A stretch of 64,000 nucleotides of DNA from Rhodospirillaceae bacterium (lineage in GTDB: Bacteria; Pseudomonadota; Alphaproteobacteria; TMED109), in contig CACGBM010000001.1 in assembly GCA_902571315.1 (NCBI GenBank), positions 28,810 through 92,809 on the forward strand, given 5' to 3'. Numbering within the stretch: the first letter of the stretch is position 1; the number at the start of each line of letters is the position of its first letter. A model generated the notes under the pieces. That model saw only the letters and a list, made by a program, of their open reading frames with translations. It had not been told where the DNA came from and did not search any database. The translations under genes were made by a program, and so were the position numbers. This document shows, piece after piece, positions 19,281-28,759 of the stretch.

Positions 19281-21798
19281 TTTTAAGTTTGAATTTGCCT
19301 TCTTTTACTCCAACAGTAAAATATGAATTTTCTTTTATTTTGTTATTAATTAACGCATCAGCAATAATATCACCTATTTCTTTTTCTATAAGTCGTTTTA
19401 GAGGTCTAGCTCCATATTCTCTGCTGTAACCTTTTTCTGATAATAAATTTACAACTTCTAAGTCAAAAAGAATTTTAATATTTTTACTTGTTAGTCTACT
19501 TTTCAATATTGCTAATTGATTTTCAACTATAGATTTGAGATTATTTTTTTCTAATTTATTAAAAACAATTATTTCATCTAATCTATTTAGAAACTCAGGT
19601 TTAAAATGACTTTTTACCTCTTTTAATACTTTTATATCTCTTTCCTTTGTATAGTTGTTATCAAGTATAACTTCACTTCCAATATTTGAGGTTAAGATAA
19701 TAATAGTATTTTTAAAGTCTACAGAGTTACCCTGTCCATCTACAATTCGTCCCTCATCAAGAAGTTGTAAAAAAACATTAAATATTTCAGGGTTAGCTTT
19801 TTCGATTTCATCAAATAAAATTACTTTAAAAGGTCTGTCCTTAACAGCTTTTGTTAATCTACCACTTTCTTCAAAGCCTACATAACCTGGTGGAGCTCCA
19901 ATAAGTTTTGATATAGAGTGTTTTTCATTATATTCTGACATATCAAAAGTTATTAGTTCCTTTTCATCTTTAAATAAATAATCAGAAAGAGTTTTAGCAA
20001 TTTCTGTTTTTCCAACTCCTGTAGGGCCCAAAAATAGAAATGATCCTATAGGTTTATCAGGATCATTTATTCCGGTTCTAGACCTTTTGATTACCGAGGT
20101 TATACCCCTTATAGCACTGTCCTGGCCAACTATTCTTTTTTTTAAAATTTTGTCTAAATTTATAAGTGCGTCTCTTTCCTTTTCTAATATCTTATTAATA
20201 GGAATGCCAGTCCAATTTGAGAGAATATTTGCTATATCATTATTTGTAACTCTTTTATCATCTAAAATACTTTTATGCATATTTTCTAGTTTTAATATTT
20301 TTTCTTTTAAACATGGAAGTTCGTAGTGAGTAAGTTTCCCAGCAAGAGCTAGGTCACCATTTCTTTTTGCTTTCTTTAATTCTCCATTACTTTTTTCTAA
20401 TGCTTCTTTAAGTTTATTTAATTTCTCTATTTTGCTTTTGTATAGGTTCCATTCATTTAGCAGTTTTTCTAATGATGTATTAATTTTTAAGTTTTCTTTT
20501 TCTAATTCTTTTTTTCTTGTATTATCTATTTTATTTTCTTTAATTATATTTTCTAATTCTATTTTATTCTTGAGTAATTTATTTTCTAGTTTTTCTGCTT
20601 CTAATGGTTTTGTTTTAAGTTCTATTCTTTTTTTACTTGCAGCTTCATCTATTAAATCAATTGCCTTATCTGGAAGTTTTCTATTAGTTATATATCTAGC
20701 TGATAATTTTGAAGCAGTAATTACAGCATTATCTGAAATACTTATTCCATGATGTATTTCATATTTTTCTTTTAAGCCTCTTAATATAGTAATAGTATCC
20801 TCAACAGTAGGTTCATCAACATACACTGGTTGAAATCTTCTAGATAATGCGGAGTCTTTTTCAAAGTATTTTCTATATTCATTTAAAGTGGTTGCTCCAA
20901 TACAGTGCAATTTGCCTCTTGCTAGTGCTGGCTTTAGTATATTCGCAGCATCTAGAGATCCTTCATTAGCCCCGGTTCCTACTAATGTATGTATCTCATC
21001 TATAAATAAAATAATATTTTGATGTAACTCTATTTCTTTAATCACATTTTTTAATCTTTCTTCAAATTCTCCTCTAAACTTAGTACCTGCCATTAGTAAT
21101 GGTAAGTCTAGAGAAACTAATTTATATTCATTTATATTATCAGGTACTGTTTTCTCTATAATTTTAATACTTATGCCCTCCGCTAAAGCAGTTTTACCTA
21201 CTCCAGGATCTCCAATCAGAATAGGATTATTTTTAGTCCTTCTAGACAAAACTTGTATGGATCTTTTAATTTCATTTTCTCGTCCTATTATAGGGTCAAT
21301 TTTATTATTTTTTGCTAGGTCAGTTAAATCTATTGTGTATTTTTTAATATTTTGATACTGATCTTCATTACTATTTTTAATGGACTCAAGATATTGTTTT
21401 AAGCTTTCATAATTCACATTAAACTTATTAAGAATTTTCTTTGTGACAGGACTAATATCTGTTGTTAATTCCATTAATGTGATCAAACTATCTAAATTAT
21501 TAACATCATATTTACTAATTTGGTCATTAATTTTATTTAGTAACAAAATAACATTACTTTGAATCTGTGTTTCTTTAGAAGATTTGTTTTGTTGATTAGA
21601 AACTTGTATGCTTGTATTTAGCAAGTCTGGTTTATTGACTTTAATTTCTTTAAGTGTCGTAGATATTACATTATCATCTTGTAAAAGAATAATAAGAATA
21701 TGTATTGGTAAAAAAAAGCTAAAGTTATTTTCTTTTGCATAATTAAATGCTGCGTCAACAGTAATCTTTAATTTTTCACTAAAATTATCTAAATTCAT
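19270..21798 (-). CDS. clpB: ATP-dependent disaggregase ClpB
   Basis: Hsp100 chaperone that extracts proteins from aggregates with DnaK. From the ATG at 21798 (MNLDNFSEKLKITVD) the 842-aa protein has the N-domain, first AAA+ domain (GDPGVGKTALAEG; Walker B LFIDEIH), the coiled-coil M-domain that separates ClpB from ClpA/ClpC (about 400-510), and a second AAA+ domain (GPTGVGKTEIAKT; LFDEIEKA). It has no ClpP-binding loop of ClpA type that I can see. A frame extension to 21843 would cross the promoter and is rejected. AAGGGG lies 7 nt before the ATG, and an RpoH-type promoter is directly upstream. Confidence 0.97.
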   Translation of the reverse strand: MNLDNFSEKLKITVDAAFNYAKENNFSFFLPIHILIILLQDDNVISTTLKEIKVNKPDLLNTSIQVSNQQNKSSKETQIQSNVILLLNKINDQISKYDVNNLDSLITLMELTTDISPVTKKILNKFNVNYESLKQYLESIKNSNEDQYQNIKKYTIDLTDLAKNNKIDPIIGRENEIKRSIQVLSRRTKNNPILIGDPGVGKTALAEGISIKIIEKTVPDNINEYKLVSLDLPLLMAGTKFRGEFEERLKNVIKEIELHQNIILFIDEIHTLVGTGANEGSLDAANILKPALARGKLHCIGATTLNEYRKYFEKDSALSRRFQPVYVDEPTVEDTITILRGLKEKYEIHHGISISDNAVITASKLSARYITNRKLPDKAIDLIDEAASKKRIELKTKPLEAEKLENKLLKNKIELENIIKENKIDNTRKKELEKENLKINTSLEKLLNEWNLYKSKIEKLNKLKEALEKSNGELKKAKRNGDLALAGKLTHYELPCLKEKILKLENMHKSILDDKRVTNNDIANILSNWTGIPINKILEKERDALINLDKILKKRIVGQDSAIRGITSVIKRSRTGINDPDKPIGSFLFLGPTGVGKTEIAKTLSDYLFKDEKELITFDMSEYNEKHSISKLIGAPPGYVGFEESGRLTKAVKDRPFKVILFDEIEKANPEIFNVFLQLLDEGRIVDGQGNSVDFKNTIIILTSNIGSEVILDNNYTKERDIKVLKEVKSHFKPEFLNRLDEIIVFNKLEKNNLKSIVENQLAILKSRLTSKNIKILFDLEVVNLLSEKGYSREYGARPLKRLIEKEIGDIIADALINNKIKENSYFTVGVKEGKFKLKINS

Positions 21799-21812
21799 TT
21801 TTATACCCCTTA

Positions 21813-21847
21813 TACATATGGGTGTTGTCAATATACAACACAAGGGG
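21813..21847 (-). promoter_or_regulatory. RpoH (sigma-32) type heat-shock promoter of clpB
   Basis: Reading leftward, CCCCTTGTGT (21847-21838) is followed after 15 nt by CCCATATGTA (21822-21813). This matches the sigma-32 consensus (CTTGAAA, 13-15 nt, CCCATNT) well and lies 15 nt upstream of the clpB ATG, so the leader would be very short. The spacer holds a perfect inverted repeat GTGTTGT-6 nt-ACAACAC (21842-21823), which could be an operator. Heat induction is expected for clpB from general knowledge; the repeat's role is unknown. Confidence 0.7.
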
Positions 21848-21857
21848 TTACTAAAAA

Positions 21858-22103
21858 TTAGTCTGTTTTTTTATTAGAATTATTAATCCTTAGAAAATGT
21901 TCTGCATGTTGCATGTAATTTTCTGCAGCTACTTTGTCTCCTACTGAAGATGCATCTTTAGCTAAATTTTCGTATTTTGTTTTTATTTCTAAAGGATTAC
22001 CTCTTGGCTTTTGTTTTAATGGTTTATTTTCGTATCCATTAATTCCATTTTTACTTAAAGGTTTAGTTCTATTTCTTCTAAATGAATTATTTTTTTTAAT
22101 CAT
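21858..22103 (-). CDS. DUF4167 protein
   Basis: An 81-aa basic protein ending in an acidic helix. The conserved DUF4167 core is KYENLAKDASSVGDKV followed by AAENYMQHAEHFLRI (about residues 44-74); the N-terminal half is Arg/Lys/Asn-rich and probably disordered. Full-length family members are often longer (around 150-250 aa), so this is a short version. Function is unknown; the gene commonly lies next to prmC-prfA in alphaproteobacteria, as here (5 nt after prmC), which hints at a role linked to translation or nucleic acids. Confidence 0.85.
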   Translation of the reverse strand: MIKKNNSFRRNRTKPLSKNGINGYENKPLKQKPRGNPLEIKTKYENLAKDASSVGDKVAAENYMQHAEHFLRINNSNKKTD

Positions 22104-22108
22104 TTATG

Positions 22109-22963
22109 TTAAGTCTTTGATTTTGTAATTGTACCAAGTACAAAACGTTTTTGATTTGAATAGTCTTTAATAACTTGAGTTTTCATAATATTTACCTCTT
22201 TCATTAATTTTTCTACTTCTTGTGACTGATCATTACCAATTTCAAATATAATTATTGAATTTTTATAAAATGTTTTTTGATCAAGTCCTAAAATTATTTT
22301 TTTGTAACTGTCAATTCCACTCTTTCCACCGTCTAATGAAATAATAGGATCAAAGCATCTTACTTCAGGATCTAATTTTCCTATAACCTCTGATTTAATA
22401 TAAGGTGGATTAGCTACAATTATATCAAAATCAAAATTTACAAAAATATCTAACCAATTGCAACAAATAAAATTTATTTGTTCAAATACGTTATTGTTTT
22501 TTGCATTTTTCTTAGCTAATTTCAAACTTCTATTATTAATATCTGTTGCTATGCATTTAGCCTTAGGAAAAATTTTCATTAGGGCTATACTAATAGCTCC
22601 TGATCCAGTTCCTAACTCTAAAATTTTTTTAGGATTTAATTTTAAATTTATAATAATGTCTACTATCAACTCTGTCTCTTTTCTGGGAGAAAAAGTATAA
22701 GGATTTAATAATAATTCAGAGTCTCTAAATATTTTTTTATTACATATTCTATCAAATGGTTCTCTTTTTAATCTTCTATCAAGACACTTTTTTATTAATT
22801 TTTCTTGAGTATTATTGATAGTCAGGTCTTTTTCTAATAATTGACTAGCTAAATCTATATTTAAAATTTCTTTAAACATAAAACGCATTTCCCAAAGAGC
22901 ATTATGGACACCAACTTTATTAAGTTTTTTTTGATAAAGAGCTATTAAATTTTTTACAAGCAT
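22109..22963 (-). CDS. prmC: release factor glutamine methyltransferase
   Basis: PrmC methylates the GGQ glutamine of release factors. The 284-aa protein has an N-terminal helical domain, the SAM motif KILELGTGSGAISIAL and the catalytic NPPY in VANPPYIKSEV. It starts one nucleotide inside the prfA stop (TAATG), so enzyme and substrate are translationally coupled. The final residues extend a little past the last strand with no extra domain. Confidence 0.96.
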   Translation of the reverse strand: MLVKNLIALYQKKLNKVGVHNALWEMRFMFKEILNIDLASQLLEKDLTINNTQEKLIKKCLDRRLKREPFDRICNKKIFRDSELLLNPYTFSPRKETELIVDIIINLKLNPKKILELGTGSGAISIALMKIFPKAKCIATDINNRSLKLAKKNAKNNNVFEQINFICCNWLDIFVNFDFDIIVANPPYIKSEVIGKLDPEVRCFDPIISLDGGKSGIDSYKKIILGLDQKTFYKNSIIIFEIGNDQSQEVEKLMKEVNIMKTQVIKDYSNQKRFVLGTITKSKT

Positions 22964-24036
22964 TATAAGGATTTGATTTTTTCTTCTAAGTCTGCAGCTA
23001 ACAATGGCTCAATAATTTCATTTAGAGCTATACCAGATATAATATCCTCAAGTTTAAAAAGAGTTAAATTAATTCTGTGATCAGTCACTCTACCTTGAGG
23101 ATAATTATATGATCGAATTTTTTCTGATCTATCGCCACTTCCAACCATTGATTTTCGTTTATTTGCAATTTTTTCATCATTTTCAGTCTTAGTTTTTTCA
23201 TATAATCTAGATGCTAACATTTTCATGGCTTTTGCTTTGTTTTTGTGCTGACTTTTCTCTTCCTGGCAACTTGCTACTACATTTGTCGGTAAGTGAGTTA
23301 TTCTCACAGCACTATCTGTAGTGTTAACATGTTGTCCTCCCGCTCCCTGAGATCTAAATGTATCAATTCTTAAATCTTTGGGATCTATTTTTATATCTAC
23401 TTCCTCAATCATAGGTAGCACTGCTACTGTAGCTGCTGATGTGTGTATTCTTCCCTGTGTTTCAGTTTGAGGTACTCTTTGAACTCTATGTACGCCTGAT
23501 TCATATTTTAGTTGAGAAAATACATCCGATCCTGTGAAGGATATAATAGCCTCTTTGCATCCACCAATATTAGTTTCACTAAAGCTCATAATTTCAAACT
23601 TCCACTTTTTTAGTTCGGCATATTTTTGGTACATTTTCATCAGCACCATAGAAAAAAGTGCAGCTTCATCTCCTCCTGTTCCTGCTCTTATTTCTAAGAT
23701 TGCATTCTTTTCATCATCTATATCTTTTGGAATAAGTAATATTTTTAACTTATTATAAAGTGTTTCTAAGTTTTGACTTATTCTTTTAACATCTTGTTTA
23801 GCTAATTCTAATAGTTCTTCATCAGAGTTATCAGTCAACAGATTTTTGCTATCTGAAAGTTCTTGTTCACTTTTTTCAATATCATCCTTACATAATAATA
23901 TTTGTTCTAATGTAGAGAATTGTTTGCTTAATTTTATCCTATTATCTGCAGAAATATTGCTATCAGATAGTTTAGCTTGTATTTCTTCATGAAGATTAGT
24001 AATTTCTTCAAGTTTTGCTTTGAAATTAACTATCAT
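22963..24036 (-). CDS. prfA: peptide chain release factor 1
   Basis: RF1 reads UAA and UAG and triggers peptide release. The 357-aa sequence contains GRIHTSAATVAVLP before the catalytic GGQ in RSQGAGGQHVNTTDSA, and the C-terminal segment RSYNYPQGRVTDHR. The anticodon-loop tripeptide region lies around GVHRVQRVPQTETQG. The gene starts 11 nt before the end of hisS and is followed by prmC in the common alphaproteobacterial order. Confidence 0.97.
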   Translation of the reverse strand: MIVNFKAKLEEITNLHEEIQAKLSDSNISADNRIKLSKQFSTLEQILLCKDDIEKSEQELSDSKNLLTDNSDEELLELAKQDVKRISQNLETLYNKLKILLIPKDIDDEKNAILEIRAGTGGDEAALFSMVLMKMYQKYAELKKWKFEIMSFSETNIGGCKEAIISFTGSDVFSQLKYESGVHRVQRVPQTETQGRIHTSAATVAVLPMIEEVDIKIDPKDLRIDTFRSQGAGGQHVNTTDSAVRITHLPTNVVASCQEEKSQHKNKAKAMKMLASRLYEKTKTENDEKIANKRKSMVGSGDRSEKIRSYNYPQGRVTDHRINLTLFKLEDIISGIALNEIIEPLLAADLEEKIKSL

Positions 24037-25267
24037 TATTCAAAAACTCTATAATAGAATTCTCTTTAACTTTATTTTGAGCACCAGTACTTAAATTTTT
24101 AATAGTATAAAGTCCTCTCTCTACTTCTTCTGCTCCTAAAATTATTACATGATCAGCAGCAATTTTATTAGCATATTTTAATGATTTTTTTAAGCTATTA
24201 TCAAAGTAAATTTCAGTTGCATAGTGGCTACATAAAAACTTTTCTCTTATTTTGTATGCAGTGCTTAAAAAATTAGTTTCTAAGGGAATCATTAAAACAA
24301 CTTTTGATTTTTTATTTTTTAAATTTACAAGGTTTGTTAATCTTTCTAATCCTGCAGCCCAACCAGTTCCTGAAATTTTTGGTCCTCCTAATTCATAGAC
24401 TAAATCATCATAATTTCCACCGGCCAAAATAGCAAACTTATCATCATCTTTTAAAGTAAATTCAAATATAGTATTACTATAATAATCTAAGCCTCTAACT
24501 AAGAAAGGATCTTCCTGAAATGATATATTGAAATTCTTTAACATTGCTTTTAGCTCTATGAAACTTTGCTTACTTAAATCTGATAATGTTTCACTAATAT
24601 TTGGAGCGTATTTGTTAACTTCTATATCTGCTAGATTTTTAGAGTCTAAAATTCGTAGAGGATTCTTTTCCAACCTAATTACACTTTCCTCTGAGAGTTT
24701 ATCTTTATTTTGTGAGTAATATTTTTTTAAAATATTTTTATAAATTTTTCTGTCTTCAAAATTTCCTAGGTTATTTATCTTAAGAATAAGCTTATCTAAA
24801 ATTTTTAATTCTTTTAAAAAGTTAGTCGCTAAAAATAATACCTCAAAATCTTTTTCTATACCTGGTTTTGCATAAACTTCCACACCAACTTGAGTAAATT
24901 GTCTTAGTCTACCTTTCTGAGGTCTTTCATACCTGAACATAGGCCCATAGTAAAAAAATTTTAAAGGTATATTTTGCGTTAAACCGTTACTAATTATAGC
25001 TCTTGCAATTCCTGCCGTGCCTTCAGGTCTTAATGTTAACTTATCATTACTTCTATCAGTAAAAGTATACATTTCTTTCATAACTACGTCTGAAGACAAG
25101 CCTAAAGTTCTGCTGAAAATATCATTAAATTCCATTATAGGTGTTAATATGGGTTTAAAATTAAGGCTATTTGAAACATTTTCAAATAGCTTTATAATTT
25201 TTTTCTGAGTTAAATAGTCTGCTCCGAGAAGGTCATGCATGCCTCTAATACTTCTTACTTTAGTCAT
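24026..25267 (-). CDS. hisS: histidyl-tRNA synthetase
   Basis: Class II aminoacyl-tRNA synthetase for histidine. Motif 1-like RGMHDLLG, motif 2 [21 protein letters not shown], the histidine motif [15 protein letters not shown] and motif 3-like [11 protein letters not shown] are all present, followed by an anticodon-binding domain. I use ATG 25267 (MTKVRSIRG); a GTG two codons upstream (25273) is the alternative. The start lies inside the last codons of ispG, and the gene overlaps prfA by 11 nt. 413 aa is close to the usual length. Confidence 0.96.
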   Translation of the reverse strand: MTKVRSIRGMHDLLGADYLTQKKIIKLFENVSNSLNFKPILTPIMEFNDIFSRTLGLSSDVVMKEMYTFTDRSNDKLTLRPEGTAGIARAIISNGLTQNIPLKFFYYGPMFRYERPQKGRLRQFTQVGVEVYAKPGIEKDFEVLFLATNFLKELKILDKLILKINNLGNFEDRKIYKNILKKYYSQNKDKLSEESVIRLEKNPLRILDSKNLADIEVNKYAPNISETLSDLSKQSFIELKAMLKNFNISFQEDPFLVRGLDYYSNTIFEFTLKDDDKFAILAGGNYDDLVYELGGPKISGTGWAAGLERLTNLVNLKNKKSKVVLMIPLETNFLSTAYKIREKFLCSHYATEIYFDNSLKKSLKYANKIAADHVIILGAEEVERGLYTIKNLSTGAQNKVKENSIIEFLNNDS

Positions 25268-26339
25268 TTTCACTCAATTTTTTTTTAATAAGCATTGAAA
25301 TTTCTTCAACTAGATTCTTATTTTTACTAACAAAGTTTTTTTTACCATTTATATAGATTTGATGATTATTATTACCTCCACCTGTAACTCCAATATTCGT
25401 ATGCATAGCTTCTCCAGGGCCATTAACAACACAACCTAAAATTGATACGCTAATAGGACTTTTAACCCAAGAGAATTTTTCCTCTATTTGTTTTACAGTT
25501 TCAATAACATCAAACTGTTGCCTAGCACATGAGGGGCAAGAAATAATTGTAAGTCCGGTTTTTCTGATATTTAAGGCTTTTAAAATTTCAAGTCCAACTT
25601 TAATTTCTTTTACAGGGTCATCAGACAGAGATACTCTTATGGTATCGCCAATACCCTCTGATAGCAAAATTCCTAATCCAATTGAAGATTTAATAGTTCC
25701 TGAAAACTCTCCTCCAGCTTCAGTTATTCCTAAATGAAGAGGATAGTCAGTTTTTTTTGCTAGCAAACGATATGATGCTATTGCTAAATCAATATTTGAG
25801 GCTTTAACACTTACTTTTGTATTAAAAAAATTTAATTTTTCTAAAGAATGAATATTATCTAAAGCACTTTCAAGCATGGCTTCAGAGGTAGGATTACTAT
25901 ATTTTTTTAATAAGTGTTTTTCAAGGGAACCAGCATTTACTCCTATGCGAATTGAGCAACTGTTTTTCTTTGCTGCCTCAACTACTTCTGATACTCTACT
26001 TTGATTACCAATATTACCAGGATTGATTCTGAGACAAGCCGCTCCTGCATCAGCAGCTTCAATAGCACGTTTGTAATGAAAATGAATATCTGCTATTATA
26101 GGTACTTTAACAAGTGAAATTATTTTTTTTAGAGACTTGGTAGACTCTTTATCTGGACAAGATACTCTCACTAAATCAGCCCCAGCTTCCTCTAAGTTCT
26201 TAATTTGTTTAACTGTAGCTTCTATATCAGTAGTAAGCGTATTTGTCATAGATTGTACTGTAATAGGATGGTCTGATCCTATGTGAACTTTACCTACACT
26301 TATTTGTTTAGTAATTCTTCTCATTAAATTCTTATCCAT
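25260..26339 (-). CDS. ispG: 4-hydroxy-3-methylbut-2-en-1-yl diphosphate synthase
   Basis: IspG (GcpE) catalyses the penultimate step of the MEP isoprenoid pathway using a 4Fe-4S cluster. The N-terminal TIM-barrel half begins [20 protein letters not shown]; the cluster ligands are in [10 protein letters not shown] and [13 protein letters not shown]. At 359 aa it is the compact bacterial form. It lies 3 nt downstream of the RodZ-like gene, a pairing common in Proteobacteria, and overlaps the hisS start by 8 nt. Confidence 0.97.
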   Translation of the reverse strand: MDKNLMRRITKQISVGKVHIGSDHPITVQSMTNTLTTDIEATVKQIKNLEEAGADLVRVSCPDKESTKSLKKIISLVKVPIIADIHFHYKRAIEAADAGAACLRINPGNIGNQSRVSEVVEAAKKNSCSIRIGVNAGSLEKHLLKKYSNPTSEAMLESALDNIHSLEKLNFFNTKVSVKASNIDLAIASYRLLAKKTDYPLHLGITEAGGEFSGTIKSSIGLGILLSEGIGDTIRVSLSDDPVKEIKVGLEILKALNIRKTGLTIISCPSCARQQFDVIETVKQIEEKFSWVKSPISVSILGCVVNGPGEAMHTNIGVTGGGNNNHQIYINGKKNFVSKNKNLVEEISMLIKKKLSEND

Positions 26340-26342
26340 CCT

Positions 26343-26771
26343 TTAATTTAAGTGTTGCCCAATTAAATATAAGTTTAAATATGCTTTTTTATTCGATAAT
26401 AAATATACAAAGCTTATAGCAATTAGAGACAAAAGTATAATTATTGAGCTATATTTATTTTTTTTAAATTCAGTGCTTTCTAGCTGTAAATTTGACTTTT
26501 CTAAACTAGAAACTTTTTTTGCTTCAGAAAATTTTAATATACAAACATTTTCCAGTTTCAAAAACTTTATATAACTATTCAAAAAACCTTTTAAGTGTGA
26601 GTGTTGCTCGATATTTGCTTCTCCTTTTTCAAATTTATAAAGAATGTCTATTTTTATCAAAAGTAACTTAGATACTTCTTCAATTTTAATATTTTGTAAT
26701 TCTCTATTTTTTTTAAGAAAACTACCTAAATCTTTTAAATCAGTGAAGATCTTTACCTCAGTGTTAATCAT
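26343..26771 (-). CDS. short RodZ-like helix-turn-helix membrane protein
   Basis: 142-aa protein with an N-terminal helix-turn-helix of the RodZ type (about residues 13-80: LGSFLKKNRELQNIKIEEVSK..., with KGFLNSYIKFLKL) and a single membrane segment near residues 110-127 (SSIIILLSLIAISFVYLL). RodZ normally links MreB to the cell-wall machinery and has a periplasmic domain; here only about 15 residues follow the membrane helix, so that domain is missing. Position between lysC (4-nt ATGA overlap) and ispG fits the rodZ-ispG neighbourhood. The role in cell shape is inferred from family and place. Confidence 0.78.
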   Translation of the reverse strand: MINTEVKIFTDLKDLGSFLKKNRELQNIKIEEVSKLLLIKIDILYKFEKGEANIEQHSHLKGFLNSYIKFLKLENVCILKFSEAKKVSSLEKSNLQLESTEFKKNKYSSIIILLSLIAISFVYLLSNKKAYLNLYLIGQHLN

Positions 26772-27994
26772 TTTTTTCTAGCATTTAATTTAAAAATAGA
26801 ATGTAACGACCTTATAGCTAACTCTTTATATTTTTCATCAATGAGGACACTAATTTTTATTTCTGAGGTACTAATGACATGCATATTAATATTATTTTTT
26901 GCAAGTTCTGTAAACATAGTATTTGCTACTCCAGCATTAGTTTTCATACCTAAACCAACAATAGAAACTTTGCAAATATTATTATTAATAAACATATCAT
27001 TAAATCTAACTTTACTTTTTAATTTATTCATAATAGCTTCTGCTTTTTTTGCGTCTGTTTTTGATATGGTAAAAGCATAAGTTACATTAGCATCTTTGGC
27101 TGAGCCAGATTGCACAATCATATCTACATTAATATTTTCTTTAGACAATGCATTAAAAATAGTTGCTGAAATTCCAGGTTGATTTTTTACATCTATAAGA
27201 GTGAATAATGTTTCATTGTTGCTGTGTGCAATTCCTCTAATAATTTGTTTTTCTAAATAAACATTTTTTTTTGTCAACATAGTTCCTTTCTTTCCTGTAA
27301 AACTCGACAGCACTTGAAGCTTTACATTATATTTTAAAGCTAATTGAACAGACCTTGTATGTAAGACTCTTGCTCCTAATGAAGACAATTCTAACATCTC
27401 TTCATAATTAATTTCATCTATTTTTTTTGCTTCTTTTACTATTCTTGGATCAGCAGAAAATACTCCTGCAACATCAGTATAAATATCACATCTTTTTGCA
27501 GCTAGACTTGCTGCTAACGCAACTGCCGTTGTATCTGATCCACCTCTGCCTAGAGTAGTAATTCTATTAAGTTGGTTAATTCCTTGAAAACCTGATATTA
27601 CTGGTACCTCATTATTTTTTAAACTATTTTTTATATTTTTCGTTTCAATTTTCAAAATATGAGAGTTATGATATGAAAGCTCAGTATGAATAGGAAGTTG
27701 CCATCCTTGAAATGATTTTCCTTTAATATTATTTTTATTTAATAATATAGAAAATAATGAACTTGAAATTTGTTCTCCTGCAGCTAAAAGGCTAGAAATA
27801 TCATCTGTTTTTTTATATTCATCTAATCCAGTAGTTAATTTTAAAAGTCTATCTGTTTCCTGTCCCATTGCAGATACAACCACAACAACAGAGTAACCAG
27901 ACTTCCTAGCTTTTTTGATATATGAAATAGCTCTTTCAATTTTGCTTATGCTAGATACTGATGTACCCCCAAACTTTTTTATTATAATATTCAT
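26768..27994 (-). CDS. lysC: aspartate kinase
   Basis: Phosphorylates aspartate, the entry to Lys, Thr and Met synthesis. The kinase domain shows IIIKKFGGTSVSSI at the start and TLGRGGSDTTAVALAA (about 144-159); two C-terminal ACT domains follow (LIDVKNQPGISATIF; VSIVGLGMKTNAGVA), as in feedback-regulated alphaproteobacterial enzymes. 408 aa is typical. It is the first gene of a leftward block continuing with the RodZ-like gene, ispG, hisS, prfA and prmC. Confidence 0.97.
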   Translation of the reverse strand: MNIIIKKFGGTSVSSISKIERAISYIKKARKSGYSVVVVVSAMGQETDRLLKLTTGLDEYKKTDDISSLLAAGEQISSSLFSILLNKNNIKGKSFQGWQLPIHTELSYHNSHILKIETKNIKNSLKNNEVPVISGFQGINQLNRITTLGRGGSDTTAVALAASLAAKRCDIYTDVAGVFSADPRIVKEAKKIDEINYEEMLELSSLGARVLHTRSVQLALKYNVKLQVLSSFTGKKGTMLTKKNVYLEKQIIRGIAHSNNETLFTLIDVKNQPGISATIFNALSKENINVDMIVQSGSAKDANVTYAFTISKTDAKKAEAIMNKLKSKVRFNDMFINNNICKVSIVGLGMKTNAGVANTMFTELAKNNINMHVISTSEIKISVLIDEKYKELAIRSLHSIFKLNARKK

Positions 27995-28045
27995 ATTAAA
28001 TAAGTTACTCTAATATCGTATATTAATAAATAAAGGAGTTTGTAT

Positions 28046-28759
28046 TTGAAGGAAAGTATTTTTGATAAAATATCCTCTGAATGGTGGGATAAGGAAGGTC
28101 CTATGAAAATGCTGCATTCTATGAATGAAACAAGGATGCTCTTTATAAAGGAGAGAATTATTAATAAATATCAAAAAGAAGGAAATTTTAAAGAAGTTTT
28201 AGAAAAAAAAACAATACTCGATCTTGGCTGTGGAGGAGGTATTTTATCTGAAACTTTGGCAGAAGAAGGAGCAAATATATTGGCAATTGATCAATCTAAA
28301 AGACTAATTAACTATGCTAAAAAAAGGGCTAGATCTAGAAAATTAAAAATAGATTATCAGTGCAAAAGCATAAAAAGCTTAAGAAATAAAAATGCTAAAT
28401 TTGATATAATATTGTGTATGGAGGTTATAGAGCATGTAAAAGATTATAGAAGTTTTATAAAGTTAGCATTTAAATGTTTAAAAAGTGATGGAATAATAAT
28501 TTTTTCGACTATAAATAAAAGTTTTTTATCATATATCACTACAATATTTTTAGCAGAAAATATTCTAAAAATTGTACCACCTAAAACTCATGATTGGAAT
28601 ATGTATGTTGAACCTGAAGAGATATTAAAAGTAGCAAACACGTTTAAGCTAAAGTTAGATAAAATTAAAGGTTTAGCCGCAATACCTTCTTTAAGAGGGT
28701 ATAAGTGGATAAGAATTAATAATACAAAAGTTAATTATATAGTATCAATTATTAATTAA
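28046..28759 (+). CDS. ubiG: ubiquinone biosynthesis O-methyltransferase UbiG
   Basis: UbiG carries out both O-methylations of ubiquinone synthesis. Visible are SSEWWDKEGPMKMLHSMN near the start, the SAM motif ILDLGCGGGILSETLAEEGA, and MEVIEHVKD. The Shine-Dalgarno AAAGGAG (28032-28038) sits 7 nt before the TTG at 28046, so I choose that TTG; a TTG at 28040 would be only 1 nt from it. Product is about 237 aa, the usual size. The stop overlaps convergent secA by 4 nt. Confidence 0.94.
   Translation: MKESIFDKISSEWWDKEGPMKMLHSMNETRMLFIKERIINKYQKEGNFKEVLEKKTILDLGCGGGILSETLAEEGANILAIDQSKRLINYAKKRARSRKLKIDYQCKSIKSLRNKNAKFDIILCMEVIEHVKDYRSFIKLAFKCLKSDGIIIFSTINKSFLSYITTIFLAENILKIVPPKTHDWNMYVEPEEILKVANTFKLKLDKIKGLAAIPSLRGYKWIRINNTKVNYIVSIIN

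Noticed and set aside
21799..21843. Extended clpB start with 15 more residues
   Set aside because: The extra stretch crosses the -10 of the RpoH promoter and is not homologous to Clp N-domains; ATG 21798 has AAGGGG at proper spacing.
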